Shown piece after piece: positions 48,685 to 51,554 of a stretch of DNA of 51,554 nucleotides (its first letter is position 1; each line of letters opens with the position of its first letter). A program made the translations under genes and the position numbers. A model generated the notes under the pieces. That model was given only the letters and a program-made list of their open reading frames with translations, had not been told where the DNA came from and did no database searches. Source of the stretch: a virus; IMG/VR virus record IMGVR_UViG_3300034093_001553, positions 1-51,554 of that record; one strand, 5' to 3'.

Positions 48685-48692
48685 TATTTATA
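48685..48692 (-). promoter_or_regulatory. late-type box TATAAATA before tRNA-Gly
   Basis: Perfect TATAAATA between tRNA-Cys and tRNA-Gly; predicted start just at the 5' end of tRNA-Gly. May be chance in AT-rich spacer. Confidence 0.45.
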
Positions 48693-48701
48693 ATTTGATA
48701 T

Positions 48702-48779
48702 TGGAGCAACGGGTCAGATTTGAACTGACGGTTTTACGGATTTGCAATCCGTTGCATTGGGCCTCTCTGCCACCGTTGC
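48702..48779 (-). tRNA. tRNA-Cys (GCA)
   Basis: Acceptor GCAACGG/CCGTTGC, anticodon stem ACGGA/TCCGT with loop TTGCAAA, CCA encoded; 78 nt with an enlarged D loop. Confidence 0.9.
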
Positions 48780-48780
48780 A

Positions 48781-49446
48781 TTAAAGATATTTCTTTTGTC
48801 TTAGTATAGGGGGTTTTGTGTTAGTGTCTATTTTTGTTACAAAAAAGACCTGTGTTAATCTAGGATCAGAATCTGAATAATAACTGTTTACACCGTGAGC
48901 AGAACTTGAATCAAATGCAATCAACCGATTGTAGACATTATTAAATCTAATTGTTTCAATATACGCATCCCTGTGTCTTTGAATACGATTATTATAATCG
49001 GAATCTATACCATTTTTATAAAAATCCTGTTTAGCATTAGATAGGTCTAATTTTTCTTTATCAACTAATTTAAAAATAGAAGTTCCACAATTTAAATCTA
49101 TTTTGGGGGTTAAGAAAATAACCCCGGCAAAAATAACATTTTCATCATAATGAACCCAACCCATGTTCTTTGGTGACATCGGATTAGAATCAACAGACGG
49201 TATTAATTGAAAACTTGTGTCTATCTCGTAACTAATAGATTCGGAATCTAAATCAAAGAATACTGAAAGTAGTTTATTACAAAATTGATTAAAAAAATTC
49301 CTATCTAATTCATCTAAACGCTTTGTTCGTTTTCCTGGATAGTTTCCTTCCAAGGGAGTTGTATATTCCTGCTTTAGTGCAAGTGCTCGAACACTGTCCG
49401 GATCACTATAAAAGTCATCAATACATAGGGCAGGAATATTATTCAT
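48781..49446 (-). CDS. DUF6445-like 2OG/Fe oxygenase-like protein
   Basis: 221 aa with WVHYDEN (His-x-Asp), and RLIAFDSSSAHGVNSYY followed by RLTQVFFV (His and Arg), giving the HxD...H...R set of Fe(II) oxygenases. The family with this N-terminal PALCIDDFYSDPDSVRALAL is seen in phages and bacteria; substrate unknown. Fourth such protein in the window. Confidence 0.7.
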   Translation of the reverse strand: MNNIPALCIDDFYSDPDSVRALALKQEYTTPLEGNYPGKRTKRLDELDRNFFNQFCNKLLSVFFDLDSESISYEIDTSFQLIPSVDSNPMSPKNMGWVHYDENVIFAGVIFLTPKIDLNCGTSIFKLVDKEKLDLSNAKQDFYKNGIDSDYNNRIQRHRDAYIETIRFNNVYNRLIAFDSSSAHGVNSYYSDSDPRLTQVFFVTKIDTNTKPPILRQKKYL

Positions 49447-49452
49447 ATAAAT

Positions 49453-49683
49453 TTAACGAATTCGTTTGAGGTATTCTCGTCCGACTCTGCCTTCTTGGAT
49501 ATCGAGTAATGCGGCAACAGGAGCATTTAACTGCCCTTTGTTTTCAGCATGACGATGTTGTCGTGCTAGTTCTCTAGCTCTAACAGCCGCAATCAATACT
49601 AGATCAAATCGATTGCCTCCAACCATTTCCACACATGTTTCAGTGTCAATTGTTGTACCGCGACTTAGTTGTTTAATAGCCAT
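49453..49683 (-). CDS. rpoZ: RNA polymerase omega-subunit homologue
   Basis: The 76-aa protein matches bacterial RpoZ in its conserved core: VGGNRFDLVLIAAVRAREL (20-38; E. coli has NRFDLVLVAARRARQ) and APVAALLDIQEGRVGREYL (54-72). Omega wraps the C terminus of beta' and aids assembly and ppGpp binding. A phage copy could replace or compete with the host subunit to redirect RNA polymerase. It lies next to the tRNA cluster, six bases before the DUF6445-like gene. Confidence 0.85.
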   Translation of the reverse strand: MAIKQLSRGTTIDTETCVEMVGGNRFDLVLIAAVRARELARQHRHAENKGQLNAPVAALLDIQEGRVGREYLKRIR

Positions 49684-49706
49684 ATATACCTTTACGTTTA
49701 AAAAAA

Positions 49707-49785
49707 TGGTAGCGGGGGCAGGATTCGCACCTACGATCTCCAGCTTATGAGACTGGCGGGGACGACTAGACTCCCCTACCCCGCG
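49707..49785 (-). tRNA. tRNA-Met-type (CAT)
   Basis: Acceptor CGCGGGG/CCCCGCT with C1:T72 mismatch, anticodon stem CCAGT/GCTGG with loop CTCATAA, CCA encoded. The C1 mismatch is initiator-like, but the anticodon stem lacks three G:C pairs, so elongator Met or lysidine-type Ile (AUA) are also possible. Confidence 0.85.
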
Positions 49786-49789
49786 ATAA

Positions 49790-49942
49790 TTAACTTGCTA
49801 CTATATGCGGAATATATGGCACTGCTCGTGGTCCGCCGTACAGTTGTTCAAAAAGTTTTTTAGCCTCTTGCGGAGTATCCGCATAGATTCTTTTCTTTTC
49901 TTCACCTTGTGGCGTTCTCACAGTTGCTTCATACATTGGCAT
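49790..49942 (-). CDS. small protein, 50 aa, between tRNAs
   Basis: Translated by hand: MPMYEATVRTPQGEEKKRI, then ADTPQEAKKLFEQLYG and a proline-rich end. Preceded by AAGGAAACAAT ATG. It sits between tRNA-Met and tRNA-Pro. Beta-alpha pattern; function unknown. Confidence 0.6.
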   Translation of the reverse strand: MPMYEATVRTPQGEEKKRIYADTPQEAKKLFEQLYGGPRAVPYIPHIVAS

Positions 49943-49956
49943 ATTGTTTCCTTAAA

Positions 49957-50033
49957 TGGTCGGAGTACAAGGATTCGAACCTTGGACCCCCTGGTCCCAA
50001 ACCAGGTGCGCTACCAGACTGCGCCACACTCCG
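49957..50033 (-). tRNA. tRNA-Pro (TGG)
   Basis: Acceptor CGGAGTG/TACTCCG, anticodon stem CCTGG/CCAGG with loop TTTGGGA, CCA encoded. Confidence 0.93.
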
Positions 50034-50039
50034 AAATAC

Positions 50040-50115
50040 TGGTACATCGTGACGGGCTCGAACCGCCGACAGCCTGCGTGTAAGGCAGGAACTCTACCAA
50101 CTGAGTTAACGATGC
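50040..50115 (-). tRNA. tRNA-Val (TAC)
   Basis: Acceptor GCATCGT/ACGATGT, anticodon stem CCTGC/GCAGG with loop CTTACAC, CCA encoded. G1:T72 wobble. Confidence 0.92.
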
Positions 50116-50122
50116 AAAAATT

Positions 50123-50196
50123 TGGAGCGGGATAAGAGAATCGAACTCTTGACCGAAGATTGGAAATCTGCTGTTTTACCATTAAACTAATCCCGC
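50123..50196 (-). tRNA. tRNA-Gly (TCC)
   Basis: Acceptor GCGGGAT/ATCCCGC, loop TTTCCAA with anticodon stem GCAGA/TCTTC carrying one C:T mismatch, CCA encoded. Confidence 0.88.
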
Positions 50197-50501
50197 ATAC
50201 TTTATTAGAATACACTTATGCCTTTTTCGTCAGAAGATGGTGGCCGGTCCTTACTACTCAAACTATGTTCAAGTTAAATGTATTTTAATAAAGTGTCTAG
50301 CTACTCACACCACATGAGCCCTAGACTGAGCAGTTACTCTGTCCATAACATTTATTCTTTTGGAAAGGTGTTATACCTCACCTAATGCGTTCCCGCCACT
50401 CCACAACAGAGTACGGATGGTCAATGCATTACACACCTGGCACTCTCTATGGTGACTGCCCCACCCCTCTTCGCTAACGGGCAGAGGTGCCCGGGTTTCT
50501 T
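50197..50501 (-). ncRNA. candidate structured RNA between tRNAs
   Basis: A 305-base gap between tRNA-Gly and tRNA-Thr holds no open reading frame that I can support. On the minus strand it forms several clear stems: GTCTAG/CTAGAC (50295-50300 with 50321-50326) enclosing CTCA/TGAG, AGGTG/CACCT (50366-50383), and near 50456-50489 two alternative pairings (CTGCCC/GGGCAG or CCTCT/AGAGG) that share bases. T4 has two stable RNAs of unknown role (RNA C and D) in its tRNA cluster, which makes a small RNA here plausible. Confidence 0.45.
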
Positions 50502-50576
50502 TGGTGCCGACTATCGGATTCGAACTGATGACCTATCGCTTACAAGGCGATTGCACTACCACTGTGCTAAGTCGGC
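50502..50576 (-). tRNA. tRNA-Thr (TGT)
   Basis: Acceptor GCCGACT/AGTCGGC, anticodon stem ATCGC/GCGAT with loop CTTGTAA, CCA encoded; one A:C mismatch in the T stem. Confidence 0.92.
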
Positions 50577-50584
50577 TTTAATTA

Positions 50585-50761
50585 TTAATCTTTTGTAGTA
50601 TCGTTAACTTGACTTGACCGAGCAATTCTTTCAAATTCTTCATCTTCAATTTGTTGTTCTTCGACTATCCTAGGATCAGGCTTGCGAAAAATTGCATCAA
50701 AGTTATTAGCAAATTGTCGTTGACTAACGCTGTATGGCCTGGGGCTACTACCTTTTGACAT
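50585..50761 (-). CDS. small protein, 58 aa, between tRNAs
   Basis: Translated by hand: MSKGSSPRPYSVSQRQFANN, then FDAIFRKPDPRIVEEQ and an acidic end. Good AAGGAT ribosome binding site. Small proteins with this SKGSSPRP start occur in T4-like phages; function unknown. Confidence 0.68.
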   Translation of the reverse strand: MSKGSSPRPYSVSQRQFANNFDAIFRKPDPRIVEEQQIEDEEFERIARSSQVNDTTKD

Positions 50762-50781
50762 ATTTAAATCCTTAATAAAAC

Positions 50782-50857
50782 TGGCTCCCCAGGGTGGGAT
50801 CGAACCACCGACACCCTGATTAACAGTCAGGTGCTTCTACCGCTGAGCTACTAGGGA
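50782..50857 (-). tRNA. tRNA-Asn (GTT)
   Basis: Acceptor TCCCTAG/CTGGGGA, anticodon stem CCTGA/TCAGG with loop CTGTTAA, G discriminator, CCA encoded. Confidence 0.93.
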
Positions 50858-50863
50858 ATAAAC

Positions 50864-50939
50864 TGGTGGAGGTGACAGGGATCGAACCTGCGACATCCAG
50901 CTTGCAAAGCTGGCGCTCTCCCAACTGAGCTACACCCCC
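50864..50939 (-). tRNA. tRNA-Ala (TGC)
   Basis: Acceptor GGGGGTG/CACCTCC, anticodon stem CCAGC/GCTGG with loop TTTGCAA, CCA encoded. Confidence 0.93.
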
Positions 50940-50940
50940 A

Positions 50941-51027
50941 TATAGAAACACACTATAAAACACCCTGGTTGTTAAGTGTCACTACTAGCCCGATACCACC
51001 CGGGGTAAGCGTGTAATGTGTTTATAT
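50941..51027 (-). ncRNA. candidate small structured RNA
   Basis: AAACACA (50946-50952) pairs perfectly with TGTGTTT (51017-51023), closing an 78-base element; inside are ACAC/GTGT (50960-50963 with 50976-50979) and CCCG/CGGG (50989-50992 with 51001-51004). It lies between tRNA-Ala and tRNA-Leu and does not fit a tRNA cloverleaf. It could be a small RNA or a decayed tRNA. Confidence 0.4.
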
Positions 51028-51028
51028 A

Positions 51029-51105
51029 TGGTGCCCAGGGCGAGACTCGAACTCGCAAAATTTGGCTTCTAAGACCAACACGTATACCAATTCCATCACC
51101 TGGGC
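51029..51105 (-). tRNA. tRNA-Leu (TAG) with short variable loop
   Basis: Acceptor GCCCAGG/CCTGGGC, D arm with the Leu-like AATTGGTATACG, anticodon stem TTGGT/GCCAA with loop CTTAGAA, T stem GCGAG/CTCGC, CCA encoded. The variable region is only ATTTT, whereas Leu tRNAs normally have a 12-20-base arm there. 77 nt in total. Confidence 0.88.
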
Positions 51106-51125
51106 ATAAAACTATTATAACAGAA

Positions 51126-51133
51126 TATTTATA
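51126..51133 (-). promoter_or_regulatory. T4-type late promoter TATAAATA before tRNA-Leu
   Basis: Perfect late box 20 bases upstream of tRNA-Leu. The surrounding 18 bases are identical to the promoter at 44474-44481. Confidence 0.6.
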
Positions 51134-51142
51134 AACTGTCAA

Positions 51143-51232
51143 TGGTCCCGCAGTGAGGAATCGAACCCCATCCTGGACCTTATCTAGATTAATCGGATAT
51201 AAGCCGACCTGCTCTCCTTGAGCTACTGCGGG
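51143..51232 (-). tRNA. tRNA-Ile-anticodon (TAT) with long variable arm
   Basis: Acceptor CCCGCAG/CTGCGGG, anticodon stem GTCGG/CCGAT with loop CTTATAT, T stem TGGGG/CCTCA, CCA encoded. Between the anticodon and T stems lie about 21 bases that can form a short ATCT/GGAT stem, a class II feature not normal for Ile. The D loop is short (AAGGA). 90 nt. Confidence 0.78.
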
Positions 51233-51241
51233 TAAAACTAT

Positions 51242-51317
51242 TGGCGTCCCGTACCAGATTCGAACTGGTGTAGTCACCGTGAAAGGGTGGTGTCCTAGGC
51301 CTCTAGACGAACGGGAC
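51242..51317 (-). tRNA. tRNA-Glu (TTC)
   Basis: Acceptor GTCCCGT/ACGGGAC, anticodon stem CCACC/GGTGA with loop CTTTCAC, G discriminator, CCA encoded. Confidence 0.93.
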
Positions 51318-51554
51318 ATTTAATACCATTAATTATATTGTTACGTTATGGACAGCAATCGCCCTGCTGTCGTTTGTCAACTGTATCATATCCTATTATT
51401 TAAATAATATTTGTGGAGTTCTGATATTGTTCGGACGCTTATTACTAAGACCGCTAAGTCTATGATTCGTCGTCTCCGCTTCTGTTAAGGTTATAGCAGA
51501 ACTAGGTTCTGCAATGAGCCGGCACTCACCTATATTGCATTGAATGACACTGGG
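51318..51554 (-). ncRNA. candidate structured RNA at window edge
   Basis: No supported reading frame. Two perfect 7-bp hairpins: GACAGCA/TGCTGTC (51351-51371) and GCAGAAC/GTTCTGC with a TAG loop (51496-51512), plus AGAC/GTCT near 51450-51463. The stretch continues the tRNA cluster and is cut by the end of the window, so its nature and even its strand are uncertain. Confidence 0.35.

Noticed and set aside
48461-48784. 107-aa plus-strand frame across tRNA-Gly and tRNA-Cys
   Set aside because: Covers antisense of two tRNAs; the 68-aa frame from 48361 with a late promoter is better supported.
49952-50215. 87-aa open frame across tRNA-Pro, Val and Gly
   Set aside because: It runs through three complete tRNA genes and has no ribosome binding site.
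50972-51319. 115-aa open frame across tRNA-Leu, Ile and Glu
   Set aside because: Shadow of three tRNA genes; composition is not protein-like.
51352-51380. Sigma70 promoter from TTGACA at 51380-51375
   Set aside because: No -10 like sequence 16-18 bp downstream; the nearest TATAAT is about 36 bp away.
1-51554. Integrase, transposase, toxin-antitoxin or lysogeny genes
   Set aside because: I looked for their motifs on both strands and found none; the window fits a strictly lytic T4-like phage.

Overview
The window looks like part of the genome of a T4-like tailed phage (myovirus type) that infects a Gram-negative, probably marine, bacterium. The reasons are the densely packed, mostly minus-strand genes with ATGA start/stop overlaps, T4-style late promoters (TATAAATA and close variants) next to structural genes, consensus sigma70 promoters, a GroES-like co-chaperonin, ClpP, MazG-like and UvdE proteins, a large collagen-like tail fibre with an S74 chaperone domain, and a cluster of 13 tRNA genes. 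There is no integrase, transposase, CRISPR array or rRNA. The host assignment is inference.

Layout. 1-7.6 kb holds small genes, a nucleotidyltransferase, GroES, a DnaE-like fragment and a virion module (three structural proteins). 7.6-16.7 kb holds UvdE, an APS kinase fusion next to a sulfotransferase-like gene, a pterin/folate pair (DfrB-like, PTPS/QueD-like), ClpP and many small conserved-looking unknowns. 16.7-27.4 kb holds more unknowns, a Bax-inhibitor-1 membrane protein, a MazG-like protein, a periplasmic PBP7-like peptidase, a glycosyltransferase, FolE, GalE, a short UDP-glucose dehydrogenase and a zinc metallopeptidase.

27.4-45.1 kb is the remarkable part. A tight, AT-rich, single-direction operon (27416-38365, 14 genes) encodes NINE different membrane fatty-acid desaturases, an acyl carrier protein, a ketosynthase, two ferritin-like diiron proteins and a PLP-dependent aminotransferase-like enzyme. 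Immediately upstream are an ATP-grasp ligase, a holo-ACP synthase, three GNAT-like proteins, an asparagine-synthetase-like PP-loop enzyme and three HxD...H iron oxygenase-like proteins. Together this reads as a complete phage-carried biosynthetic gene cluster: AcpS would load the phage ACP with phosphopantetheine, the ketosynthase would handle the ACP-bound chain, and the desaturases and diiron enzymes would oxidise it repeatedly. The composition recalls bacterial polyyne clusters, but no acyl-AMP ligase or thioesterase was seen, so the product is unknown.

45.1-51.5 kb holds dCMP deaminase, a P-loop kinase, a phosphoesterase, a phosphatase-like protein, an RNA polymerase omega-subunit homologue, and the tRNA cluster with at least three stretches that look like structured non-coding RNA. 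Two tRNAs have exchanged-looking variable arms (a Leu tRNA with a short one, an Ile-anticodon tRNA with a long one).

Regulation. Seven sigma70 promoters with good -35 and -10 boxes and exactly 17-bp spacing were read directly, plus one with a weak -35. In four of the seven the ATG lies six bases after the -10 box, implying leaderless mRNAs. One promoter has its -35 box as the loop of the preceding gene's terminator.
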